Part shown: piece by piece, positions 1 to 8,110 of the stretch
Numbering within the stretch: the first letter of the stretch is position 1
How the letters are laid out: every line of letters starts with the position of its first letter
Source: Paenibacillus sp. MAHUQ-63
GTDB taxonomy: Bacteria > Bacillota > Bacilli > Paenibacillales > NBRC-103111
Direction of reading: 5' to 3'
NCBI RefSeq assembly: GCF_028765165.1
Contig: NZ_JARADB010000004.1
Span: 310,001-374,000 of the forward strand
Length of the DNA stretch: 64,000 nucleotides
The notes under the pieces: model-generated
Databases searched by the model: none
What the model was told of the DNA's origin: nothing
What the model saw: the letters and a program-made list of their open reading frames with translations, nothing else
Program-made: the position numbers and the translations under genes

Positions 1-2
1 TG

Positions 3-434
3 TCTCCAACTCTGGGAGAAGTTAACCAAGTCGCCCTTCAACCTTATTTGAAAGGTGAAATTAATCAAACCCAAGCGTTCGAGAAAGCCGCCCTGCCGAT
101 GAAGAAATTCATGTTCAAACATACGAGGCAGAAGGACTTAAAGCTATTCTTAGATTACACCAAGGCTAAGGCGCCGACAGGCGTAGAAGATATCCCACTT
201 ACTTCATTGGTTCCAGCCTATGCCATCAGCGAATTGAAATCAGCTTTCCAGATGGGATTCATGATATTCATTCCATTCCTCGTCATCGATATGGTCGTGT
301 CCAGTACGTTAATGGCCATGGGGATGATGATGTTACCGCCAGTCATGATTTCATTACCCTTTAAGATTCTGCTATTTATTCTTGTCGACGGTTGGTATCT
401 TGTGGTGAGATCGTTACTCTTAAGCTACGGTTGA
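3..434 (+). CDS. fliP: FliP, flagellar export gate protein (5' truncated by window)
   Basis: FliP forms the core of the membrane export gate of the flagellar type III secretion system, in a helical complex with FliQ and FliR. The reading frame is open from the first bases, so the start lies outside the window and only about 143 C-terminal residues are visible. They contain the conserved cytoplasmic stretch after SPTLGEVNQ, then SELKSAFQMGF and two hydrophobic helices with IDMVVSS and SLPFKILLF, all typical of the FliP C-terminus. fliQ follows after 26 bases, in the usual fliPQR order. The family assignment is secure. Confidence 0.97.
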   Translation, partial: SPTLGEVNQVALQPYLKGEINQTQAFEKAALPMKKFMFKHTRQKDLKLFLDYTKAKAPTGVEDIPLTSLVPAYAISELKSAFQMGFMIFIPFLVIDMVVSSTLMAMGMMMLPPVMISLPFKILLFILVDGWYLVVRSLLLSYG

Positions 435-460
435 GGATCGAAATATCGGAGGTTTCCTAG

Positions 461-730
461 ATGGGTTCGGAATTTGTTATTCGCATTGCCGGTGAAGCTG
501 TGTATACCGTTCTTAAAGCAAGCGCACCTATGCTGGTGATTGGACTTGTTGTGGGTCTGATCATTAGTATTTTTCAAGCGACGACGCAGATTCAAGAGCA
601 AACACTTGCTTTTGTTCCCAAAATTGTTGCCGTATTGCTCTCCATCTTAATATTTGGACCGTGGATCATGAACACATTGGTTGATTTTACGTTTAATTTA
701 CTCAACAACCTTTACAAATTCGTTGGATAG
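461..730 (+). CDS. fliQ: FliQ, flagellar export gate protein
   Basis: FliQ is a small two-helix membrane protein of the flagellar type III export gate, packed around FliP. The 89-residue length is exactly usual for the family. Two hydrophobic segments are visible at about residues 15-38 and 52-78, with the conserved TTQIQEQTLAFVPKI between them. The ATG is preceded by a good ribosome site (GGAGG, 9 bases upstream). It sits between fliP and fliR, with only 3 bases to the fliR start, which suggests coupled translation. Confidence 0.98.
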   Translation: MGSEFVIRIAGEAVYTVLKASAPMLVIGLVVGLIISIFQATTQIQEQTLAFVPKIVAVLLSILIFGPWIMNTLVDFTFNLLNNLYKFVG

Positions 731-733
731 GTT

Positions 734-1540
734 GTGAGCGCGATGACATTGGTCTTTCAAGCAATTCCTATTTTTTTGCTTATCTTTTGTCGAATTACAT
801 CGTTCTTTGTCGTGGTTCCGATTCTTTCCTCCAGAAATGTCCCGATGATGTTCAAAGTCGGACTTTCTGTATTCATTTCGTTCATCATCTTCGCAAGTAT
901 GGGGTTGGATAAGCCGATTCCGCTAGATGGTGAATATGTACTTTTGATTATTCGCGAAATGCTGATTGGCATTTTGCTTGGTTTCGTGGCCTATATCTTT
1001 TTCTCGGTCATTCAGACGGCCGGCTCTTTCATGGATATGCAAATCGGTTTCAGTATGGCGAGCGTCATTGATCCGTTGACAGGAGCCTCGACCCCCATGC
1101 TGGGGAATCTGAAGTATATGATTGCCGTCTTATTGTTTCTATCTTTCGATGGCCATCATTATCTACTTCGAGCCATTATGGACAGCTATCAATGGGTCCC
1201 GCTCGACAACAAATTGTTCGCTCAAATCTACAATGGCCAAGTTTCCGATTTCTTATTTCATTCGTTAGCCAAAATGTTTTATCTTTCGTTTCAACTCGCT
1301 GCTCCCATCATAGCAGCCCTTTTTTTGACGGATTTAGGTTTGGGGCTTTTAACGCGCGTTGCGCCGCAATTTAATATTTTCGTCATAGGCGCACCACTCA
1401 AAATGATTCTGGGCTTTTTCTTGCTGATCGTTTTGTTCCCGGAATTGATCTCGCAGTTTCAAGGTTTGTTCGCAACGATTTTCGATTATATGGAGAAGCT
1501 GCTCGGGCTTATGAACGGCACACAGCAACCATCTCCGTAG
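734..1540 (+). CDS. fliR: FliR, flagellar export gate protein
   Basis: FliR completes the FliP5-FliQ4-FliR1 export gate of the flagellar secretion system in the cytoplasmic membrane. The 268-residue product is hydrophobic throughout, with about six predicted membrane helices. It carries the conserved GFSMASVIDPLTG and the late NIFVIGAPLK region of the FliR/SpaR family. The start is uncertain: GTG at 734 follows fliQ by 3 bases, and an in-frame ATG at 743 is an alternative. Neither has a strong Shine-Dalgarno site, which fits translation coupled to fliQ. Confidence 0.96.
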   Translation: MSAMTLVFQAIPIFLLIFCRITSFFVVVPILSSRNVPMMFKVGLSVFISFIIFASMGLDKPIPLDGEYVLLIIREMLIGILLGFVAYIFFSVIQTAGSFMDMQIGFSMASVIDPLTGASTPMLGNLKYMIAVLLFLSFDGHHYLLRAIMDSYQWVPLDNKLFAQIYNGQVSDFLFHSLAKMFYLSFQLAAPIIAALFLTDLGLGLLTRVAPQFNIFVIGAPLKMILGFFLLIVLFPELISQFQGLFATIFDYMEKLLGLMNGTQQPSP

Positions 1541-1553
1541 GCAGGAGGAAGCC

Positions 1554-2648
1554 GTGTCCCAACAACTTCGCTTACAGCTTGATTTACAATGGTTTGCTGG
1601 GGAAAAGACGGAACCTGCAACGCCGAAGAAAAGGCAGGAAGCCCGTAAGAAAGGTCAAGTTGCCAAAAGCATGGACTTGCCCGCGGCAATGATTCTGCTT
1701 TTTTCATTCGTATCGTTTCTCATGTTCGGCAGTTTCATGAAAGAGAAAATACTCCATATTTTCCTTAACGTATACGAGAATCAGCTCAACATGGACATTA
1801 CCATGAGCAATGTGCAGGTACTCTTCGTGGATTTGGTGCAGCAGGGTTTGTTTATCTTAGCGCCGATCTTTCTGCTTGTCATGATCATTGCCATCGTCGG
1901 AAACTATGCGCAGATCGGCTTCATGTTTATTGGCGAACCGCTTATGATGAAGTTCAACAAAATCAATCCGATTGAAGGATTCAAGCGCATTTTCTCCTTG
2001 CGGACCGTGATGGACTTCTTGAAATCAACATTGAAGATGACGATCATCGGTTATGTCGTGTACACCACGTTAATGGGTGAAAAGGCTAAACTGTTAGGTT
2101 TGGGCCATGCACCGCTGGAAAGCACCTTCTCCTTCATTGCATCGGTAACGCTCAAGCTGGGTATTAAGATCGGTGCTGTATTGATCGTTCTTGCAATTCT
2201 TGATTATATCTATCAGAAATATGAATATGAGAAAAGTTTGCGAATGTCCAAGCAAGACATCAAAGATGAATATAAGAAAAGCGAAGGCGATCCGCTTATT
2301 AAAGGGAAGATCCGGGCCAAACAGCGCCAGATGGCCATGCAGCGGATGATGCAGGAAGTGCCCAAAGCGGACGTGATCATTACGAACCCGACGCACTTCG
2401 CGGTCGCATTGAAGTATGATGCATCGAATATGCAAGCTCCGACCGTCATTGCCAAAGGCGCCGATTATGTAGCCTTGAAAATCAAAGAAGTGGCCAAGAA
2501 GAACGGCGTTATGACGATGGAGAACAAGCCGCTTGCCAGAGCGATTTTCGCACAAGTCGAAATCGGGGAGGCGATTCCCGCCGAACTATTCCAGGCAGTC
2601 GCAGAAGTATTGGCTTACGTTTATAAAATGAAAGGTAAGACGAATTAA
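1554..2648 (+). CDS. flhB: FlhB, flagellar export gate substrate-specificity switch
   Basis: FlhB is the membrane protein that switches flagellar export from rod/hook to filament substrates by cleaving itself. The N-terminal half (to about residue 215) has four hydrophobic segments. The C-terminal cytoplasmic domain holds the autocleavage motif NPTH at residues 278-281, with cleavage expected between N278 and P279. A 364-residue length matches the family. The start is a GTG preceded by AGGAGGAAG, a strong ribosome site at good spacing. It lies in the conserved order fliR-flhB-flhA. Confidence 0.98.
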   Translation: MSQQLRLQLDLQWFAGEKTEPATPKKRQEARKKGQVAKSMDLPAAMILLFSFVSFLMFGSFMKEKILHIFLNVYENQLNMDITMSNVQVLFVDLVQQGLFILAPIFLLVMIIAIVGNYAQIGFMFIGEPLMMKFNKINPIEGFKRIFSLRTVMDFLKSTLKMTIIGYVVYTTLMGEKAKLLGLGHAPLESTFSFIASVTLKLGIKIGAVLIVLAILDYIYQKYEYEKSLRMSKQDIKDEYKKSEGDPLIKGKIRAKQRQMAMQRMMQEVPKADVIITNPTHFAVALKYDASNMQAPTVIAKGADYVALKIKEVAKKNGVMTMENKPLARAIFAQVEIGEAIPAELFQAVAEVLAYVYKMKGKTN

Positions 2649-2670
2649 ACGAGAAGGGAGGTACAATCTA

Positions 2671-4704
2671 ATGAAAGTGAAAGATTTAGTCGTCCTTATA
2701 GGTATTATCGGTATCGTATTAATGATGATTGTACCAATTCCAATCCCTTTGCTGGATTTTCTCTTGATTATTAACATTTCCGTCGCATTGATGATCATCC
2801 TGGTGGCGATGAATACCCAAGAGGCGCTGCAGTTTTCCATTTTCCCATCTTTGCTCTTGATCACAACCTTATTCCGGCTAACGCTGAACGTATCGACAAC
2901 GCGGAACATTTTATCTCATGCCGAAGCCGGCGACGTGGTCAGAACTTTTGGTTCTTTCGTAGCACAAGGCAATATTGTCGTGGGATTTGTTGTCTTTCTT
3001 ATCCTTGTCTTGGTTCAGTTCATCGTAATTACCAAAGGTTCTGAGCGCGTTGCCGAAGTTGCGGCGAGATTTACACTCGACGCGATGCCCGGTAAGCAAA
3101 TGAGTATTGATGCCGATCTGAACGCCGGCTTAATTAACGAGGTACAGGCCCGCGAGCGCAGACAGAAGATTGAGCGGGAAGCCGATTTCTACGGAGCGAT
3201 GGATGGTGCCAGTAAATTCGTCAAGGGAGATGCGATCGCAGGTATCGTGATTCTCGTCATCAATTTGATCGGCGGCTTTATTATCGGGATGACTATGAAA
3301 GGCATGGACTTCTCGGAAGCGCTACAAACGTTCTCGATCTTAACGATCGGCGACGGATTGGTGTCGCAGATTCCAGCCCTCTTGATTTCGACGGCTGCCG
3401 GTATTATTGTGACACGAGCTTCTTCGGAAGGTAATTTGGGTCATGACGTCACGAAGCAATTGACATCGCAACCCAAGCTGCTGTATATCGTAGCGGGAAC
3501 GCTCGTGATGCTTGGCATTTTCACACCTATTCATTGGTTCACAACATTCCCGATCGCGGGTTTGTTGGTTTTCGCGGGTTACAAGATGCAGAAAAATTTG
3601 GAGCGCGAAGCGATCAAGGAAGAACAGCTTGTGGAAGAACAGCAGATCGAGGAAGTGCGCAGTCCAGAGAGCGTTATTTCGCTGCTTCAGGTTGATCCCA
3701 TTGAGTTTGAGTTCGGCTATGGCCTCATTCCGCTTGCGGACACGCAGCAGGGAGGGGATTTGCTCGATCGCATCATCCTCATCCGCCGCCAATGCGCACT
3801 TGAGCTTGGTGTCGTCGTGCCGGTTATCCGGATTCGCGATAATATCCAGTTACGTCCTAATGAGTATATCATCAAAATTAAAGGCAATACGGTTGCACGC
3901 GGCGAACTACTCCTTAACCACTACCTGGCTATGAGTCCAGGGATTGACGATGATTCGATTGCAGGGATCGAAACGACGGAGCCTGCCTTCGGATTGCCGG
4001 CGATCTGGATTGACGAAGTGACGAAGGAGAGAGCGGAGCTGTCCGGTTATACCGTTGTGGATCCGCCATCCGTCGTCGCTACGCATCTGACGGAAATTAT
4101 TAAGAAGCATACGCACGAGCTGCTCGGCCGTCAAGAAACCAAAGCGCTTATCGACATTGTGCGCGAGTCTTACCCGGCGCTTGTGGATGATCTCATTCCA
4201 TCCGTTCTTTCCATTGGCGATGTCCAGAAAGTGTTGGCCAAGCTGCTCCGGGAGAAAATTTCGGTCCGCGATTTGGTCACTATCTTGGAGACGCTCGCCG
4301 ATTACGGTACCTATACGAAGGATCCCGAGATTTTGACGGAATATGTGAGACAGTCGCTGTCGCGTCAAATCACACAACAATTTACTTCTTTGGGAGATTC
4401 CTTGAAAGTCATCACGGTCGGTCCGTCCGTGGAGAAGAAAATTGCCGATTCCGTGCAGCAATCCGATCAAGGCAGCTACTTGGCGCTTGATCCATCATCG
4501 TCACAAATTATTTATCACCGCGTCAGCGAGCAGGTGACCAAGTTGATTCAATCCGGTCAACAGCCGGTCATTCTGACTTCACCTACGATTCGGATGTATT
4601 TACGGCAATTGCTGGAGCGCACGCTGCAAGACATCCCTGTTTTATCGTACAGCGAGCTGGAGCCTAGCGTAGAAATTCAGAGCATGGGGGTAGTCAATTT
4701 ATGA
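2671..4704 (+). CDS. flhA: FlhA, flagellar export gate/cytoplasmic ring protein
   Basis: FlhA is the large export gate subunit that couples proton flow to protein export and docks substrate-chaperone complexes through its cytoplasmic nonameric ring. The 677 residues comprise an N-terminal membrane half (about eight helices to residue 310) with the FHIPEP-family signature around FRLTLNVSTTRNIL and DAMPGKQMSIDADLNAG. A charged linker and a cytoplasmic domain of about 340 residues follow. The ATG has GGGAGG upstream. The stop codon overlaps the flhF start by 4 bases (ATGA), so the two are probably coupled. Confidence 0.98.
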   Translation: MKVKDLVVLIGIIGIVLMMIVPIPIPLLDFLLIINISVALMIILVAMNTQEALQFSIFPSLLLITTLFRLTLNVSTTRNILSHAEAGDVVRTFGSFVAQGNIVVGFVVFLILVLVQFIVITKGSERVAEVAARFTLDAMPGKQMSIDADLNAGLINEVQARERRQKIEREADFYGAMDGASKFVKGDAIAGIVILVINLIGGFIIGMTMKGMDFSEALQTFSILTIGDGLVSQIPALLISTAAGIIVTRASSEGNLGHDVTKQLTSQPKLLYIVAGTLVMLGIFTPIHWFTTFPIAGLLVFAGYKMQKNLEREAIKEEQLVEEQQIEEVRSPESVISLLQVDPIEFEFGYGLIPLADTQQGGDLLDRIILIRRQCALELGVVVPVIRIRDNIQLRPNEYIIKIKGNTVARGELLLNHYLAMSPGIDDDSIAGIETTEPAFGLPAIWIDEVTKERAELSGYTVVDPPSVVATHLTEIIKKHTHELLGRQETKALIDIVRESYPALVDDLIPSVLSIGDVQKVLAKLLREKISVRDLVTILETLADYGTYTKDPEILTEYVRQSLSRQITQQFTSLGDSLKVITVGPSVEKKIADSVQQSDQGSYLALDPSSSQIIYHRVSEQVTKLIQSGQQPVILTSPTIRMYLRQLLERTLQDIPVLSYSELEPSVEIQSMGVVNL

Positions 4705-6044
4705 GAGTAAAACGATATGTTGTCGATTCCATGCCTGATGCGCTGCAGAAAATTCGCACGGATCTAGGCAAGGACGCCGTCATCCTGAACACCAAAGAAA
4801 TTCGCACAGGCGGATTTCTTGGCATGTTCGGCAAGAAAAAAATCGAGGTTATCGCAGCGATCGATAATGCTAACGCCGCGCCAGCTGCGCCTAGAGTAGC
4901 TCAGCAGCCTCAACCGGTTAAGGTGCCCGCAGCCGCGATGCAAGGGCAAGCAGCGAGATCGGTTCCGTATCAATCCGATTTTCCCGAGGTTCCCGATGTG
5001 CTGGCGCCTGTCTCCGTTCCGAAAGCGCCTGTAGCTGTTAGCGCCGCTTCTGAGCCGCCGGCGCAGTCGCAAGCTGCCCAACTGCAAACCGCTGTTCCAC
5101 TAACCGGGCAAGCGTCAACGGCATATACGCCTGCTTCAGTTCACACAGCCAATCGGTCTGTTTATCAGAAAGATGACCACCTGATCGATGAGCTTAAACA
5201 GATGAAGGAAATGATGAAGAAGCTGACGCAAGCTTCCGACGTAGATCTTCTGCCGGAGCCGCTGCAAAAGCTTGAACAGCGCCTCTGCGATCAAGAGGTC
5301 GACCCTGCCTTGGTGCGGCAAATCATGGAGGAAACGTTAGCGGATTTCAGGCTCGCGGACGAACCGGTCACGGACGAAAGTGCCCGGCAACTCGTTAGAG
5401 TGAAGCTAGGCCAACTCTTTCAGACGAATCACAGCAAACGCATATCGCCATCAACGCGCGTTGTTCATTTCGTAGGACCAACAGGTGTTGGTAAAACGAC
5501 GACAATTGCCAAGCTGGCCGCCGAGCAAGTGCTGAAATATCAGCGCAAAGTCGGCTTCATTACGTCGGACACGTACCGGATTGCGGCAATCGAACAGCTC
5601 AAAACGTATGCGACCATTTTGAACGTTCCTTTGGAGGTTGTGTTCTCGCCGCAGGATTTGGTCAAAGCGTTTCATCATTTGGCGGATTGCGACGTGATCT
5701 TCATGGATACGGCCGGTCGCAATTTCCGTAACGAAATGTACGTCTCCGAGTTGAATTCGCTTCTCTCCACGCAGGGCAGCAGCGAGACGATTCTAGTGCT
5801 GAGTCTAACGACGAAGTACCGGGACATGAAGGCCATTACGAACAATTTCAATAAGTTCAAATTGGATAAAGTCATTTTCACCAAAATGGACGAAACGGAT
5901 TCTTACGGTGCCATTGTTAATGTTGTTCACGAGTTCTCCTTGCACCTCTCGTATGTGACGAACGGTCAAAACGTTCCGGACGACATTACGGAGCTGGACG
6001 AGTGGCAAATTATCGATATGTTATTGGAGGAACCTCAAGCATGA
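4701..6044 (+). CDS. flhF: FlhF, SRP-type GTPase for flagellar placement
   Basis: FlhF is a signal-recognition-particle-type GTPase that sets the site of flagellar assembly, working with FlhG. It begins with the conserved B domain (MRVKRYVVDSMPDALQKI). An Ala/Pro/Gln/Val-rich linker follows at about residues 58-150, then the N-G GTPase region with the P-loop GPTGVGKT at residues 259-266, and DTAGR further on. At 447 residues it is longer than the roughly 366 of the B. subtilis protein, mainly through the linker. It overlaps both neighbours by 4 bases (flhA and flhG), so the three are likely co-translated. Confidence 0.97.
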   Translation: MRVKRYVVDSMPDALQKIRTDLGKDAVILNTKEIRTGGFLGMFGKKKIEVIAAIDNANAAPAAPRVAQQPQPVKVPAAAMQGQAARSVPYQSDFPEVPDVLAPVSVPKAPVAVSAASEPPAQSQAAQLQTAVPLTGQASTAYTPASVHTANRSVYQKDDHLIDELKQMKEMMKKLTQASDVDLLPEPLQKLEQRLCDQEVDPALVRQIMEETLADFRLADEPVTDESARQLVRVKLGQLFQTNHSKRISPSTRVVHFVGPTGVGKTTTIAKLAAEQVLKYQRKVGFITSDTYRIAAIEQLKTYATILNVPLEVVFSPQDLVKAFHHLADCDVIFMDTAGRNFRNEMYVSELNSLLSTQGSSETILVLSLTTKYRDMKAITNNFNKFKLDKVIFTKMDETDSYGAIVNVVHEFSLHLSYVTNGQNVPDDITELDEWQIIDMLLEEPQA

Positions 6045-6910
6045 AGGATCAAGCAGAAGGGTTGCGGAACCTGGTCCAACTTCAGAATGATAAAGCCACT
6101 AGATCAACCAGGATTATTACCGTGACTAGCGGAAAGGGTGGCGTCGGGAAATCCAATTTCACGCTGAACTTTGCATTAACGCTTCAGTCCCAAGGTTATA
6201 AGGTTCTAGTTTTTGATGCTGACATCGGCTTAGCGAATATTGATGTATTAATGGGAATTTCATCCAAATACAATCTGTATCATCTTTTTAAGAGAGAGAA
6301 AACGATCTGGGAGATTATCCAGAAGGGTACAGGTAATTTGGATTTCATCGCCGGTGGATCCGGCTTTAACGACTTGCTCCGCTTATCCCAAGAGGAGCTG
6401 GATTATTTCGCAGAACAAGTGATGCAGCTTAACGGCTACGTGGATTTCATCATTTTTGACACAGGGGCCGGTTTATCGAAAGAAACGCTAAAGTTTATTC
6501 TAGCCGCCGAAGAGACGTTCGTCGTAACAACACCTGAACCGACGTCAATCACCGATGCTTACGCAATTATTAAGATGGTTAGCTCCATGGGGCACAACGT
6601 TTCTTTCAAACTCATTATCAATCGCGTCACGGATATGAAAGAAGGGAAGCAGACGGCGGACAAGATTGCCTTGGTTGCCAAGCAGTTCCTGGATCTTCAT
6701 ATTCCTACCCTTGGTTATCTGGACGAAGACATATCGGTTTCCAAAGCGGTCAGAAAGCAAGTCCCTTTCACGGTAGCCTTCCCGAATTCAGGCGCGGCGA
6801 GAAGTCTCCAAACGCTCGTCGAGAATTATTTGAATGGCTATTCGGTTATCGAAGCACCTTCTACGGGTGTCAAGGGCTTTTTAAATAAAATGATGAAACT
6901 TTTAAAATAG
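6041..6910 (+). CDS. flhG: FlhG (YlxH/FleN), MinD-like ATPase controlling flagellar number
   Basis: FlhG is a MinD/ParA-type ATPase that activates the FlhF GTPase and limits flagellar number or position. A deviant Walker A, GKGGVGKS, lies at residues 31-38. The ADIGLANIDVLMG and DTGAGLSKE motifs follow, and an amphipathic MinD-type tail rich in Lys and Phe ends the protein. I chose ATG 6041: it has TTGGAGG at good spacing, gives the usual 289 residues and overlaps the flhF stop as ATGA. Upstream in-frame codons lie inside flhF and lack a ribosome site. Confidence 0.97.
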   Translation: MKDQAEGLRNLVQLQNDKATRSTRIITVTSGKGGVGKSNFTLNFALTLQSQGYKVLVFDADIGLANIDVLMGISSKYNLYHLFKREKTIWEIIQKGTGNLDFIAGGSGFNDLLRLSQEELDYFAEQVMQLNGYVDFIIFDTGAGLSKETLKFILAAEETFVVTTPEPTSITDAYAIIKMVSSMGHNVSFKLIINRVTDMKEGKQTADKIALVAKQFLDLHIPTLGYLDEDISVSKAVRKQVPFTVAFPNSGAARSLQTLVENYLNGYSVIEAPSTGVKGFLNKMMKLLK

Positions 6911-6958
6911 GATTTTCGCGAGTCGTGTCGAATTAGCACATAAAGGGAGGGGAGCAGC

Positions 6959-8065
6959 ATGGCACCATATAACATACTAGTCGTAGATGACTCCGTCTTT
7001 ATGCGAAAAATTATAAGCGATCTGATTTCTGAAAATCCTCAATATAACATTATTGGTACGGCCAAGAATGGACAGGAAGCGATTGAGCAAGTCAAGCTTC
7101 TGAAGCCGGATGCGGTAACCATGGATATTGAGATGCCGATCATGAATGGACTGGATGCTTTGCAGCGCATTATGGCTGAGCATCCAACCCCCATCATTAT
7201 GTTAAGCTCCTTGACGGAAGAGGGGGCAGCTGAAACGATTAAAGCGCTTGAATGGGGTGCTGTCGACTTTATTCGAAAGCCGTCGGGATCGATCTCCTTG
7301 GACTTGTATAAAGTGAAGCAGCTGCTTCACGAGAAGCTGCACATGGCTGTTCGAACCAAGTTGAGAACATTTCAGCCCATTCAGCAGGCTGCGCCTTTAC
7401 CGAAGCTGAATCAATCGCCACAAATTCCGAATCGGGCGTTAAAGCAGCCGGAGACGAAATTAGTAAGCACTACAGGCTCCACGCACTTCGATCATCTCGT
7501 AGCGCTCGGGACTTCGACCGGTGGGCCGCGGGCTTTGCATCAAGTCATTTCCAATATCCCTGCAGGCTTTCCTGCTCCGATATTAATTGTCCAGCATATG
7601 CCGCCCAACTTCACGAAATCATTGGCGCAGCGTCTGAACGACATCTCCCAGATCCAAGTCTTCGAGGCAGCGGACGGAGATGTGCTCAAGCCGGCTACGG
7701 CCTATGTAGCTCCAGGCGGCTGGCATATGGTGGTGCATAAAGATGTGAATAGAACGTACAAAATTCGATTGACCAAAGAAGAGCCTCGTTCTGGCCACCG
7801 CCCCTCGGTGGATGTCATGTTTGAGTCCTTGCTTGGCTTAAGTGAGTTGAAGCGGCACATCGTCCTGATGACAGGTATGGGAAGCGATGGCGCAAGAGGA
7901 ATGTTTTCCTTACGGCAATCCGGTGTGCAGACAACCATTGCCGAGTCTGAAGAAACTTGCGTCGTGTACGGCATGCCCCGAGCGGCTGTAGAGATGCAAG
8001 CGGCCATGCATGTGCTGCCGCAGCAGGAAATCGCTGCTCGACTGGCGCAATGTGTACTTTCTTGA
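6959..8065 (+). CDS. cheB: CheB, chemoreceptor methylesterase/glutamine deamidase
   Basis: CheB removes methyl groups from chemoreceptor glutamates, and also deamidates receptor glutamines, to adapt the chemotaxis response. The receiver domain (residues 1-125) has the acidic pair D10/D11 and the phosphoacceptor D56 in MDIEMP. After a linker, the catalytic domain (about 175-368) has the expected triad: S186 in GTSTGG, H213 in QHMPP and D310 in GMGSDGA. The ATG is preceded by AGGGAGGGGAG. It starts the che set directly after flhG. Confidence 0.98.
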   Translation: MAPYNILVVDDSVFMRKIISDLISENPQYNIIGTAKNGQEAIEQVKLLKPDAVTMDIEMPIMNGLDALQRIMAEHPTPIIMLSSLTEEGAAETIKALEWGAVDFIRKPSGSISLDLYKVKQLLHEKLHMAVRTKLRTFQPIQQAAPLPKLNQSPQIPNRALKQPETKLVSTTGSTHFDHLVALGTSTGGPRALHQVISNIPAGFPAPILIVQHMPPNFTKSLAQRLNDISQIQVFEAADGDVLKPATAYVAPGGWHMVVHKDVNRTYKIRLTKEEPRSGHRPSVDVMFESLLGLSELKRHIVLMTGMGSDGARGMFSLRQSGVQTTIAESEETCVVYGMPRAAVEMQAAMHVLPQQEIAARLAQCVLS

Positions 8066-8110
8066 ATGAACAAGCAAGTAACTGATTGATCCTATTGGAG
8101 GTGTGTGGGT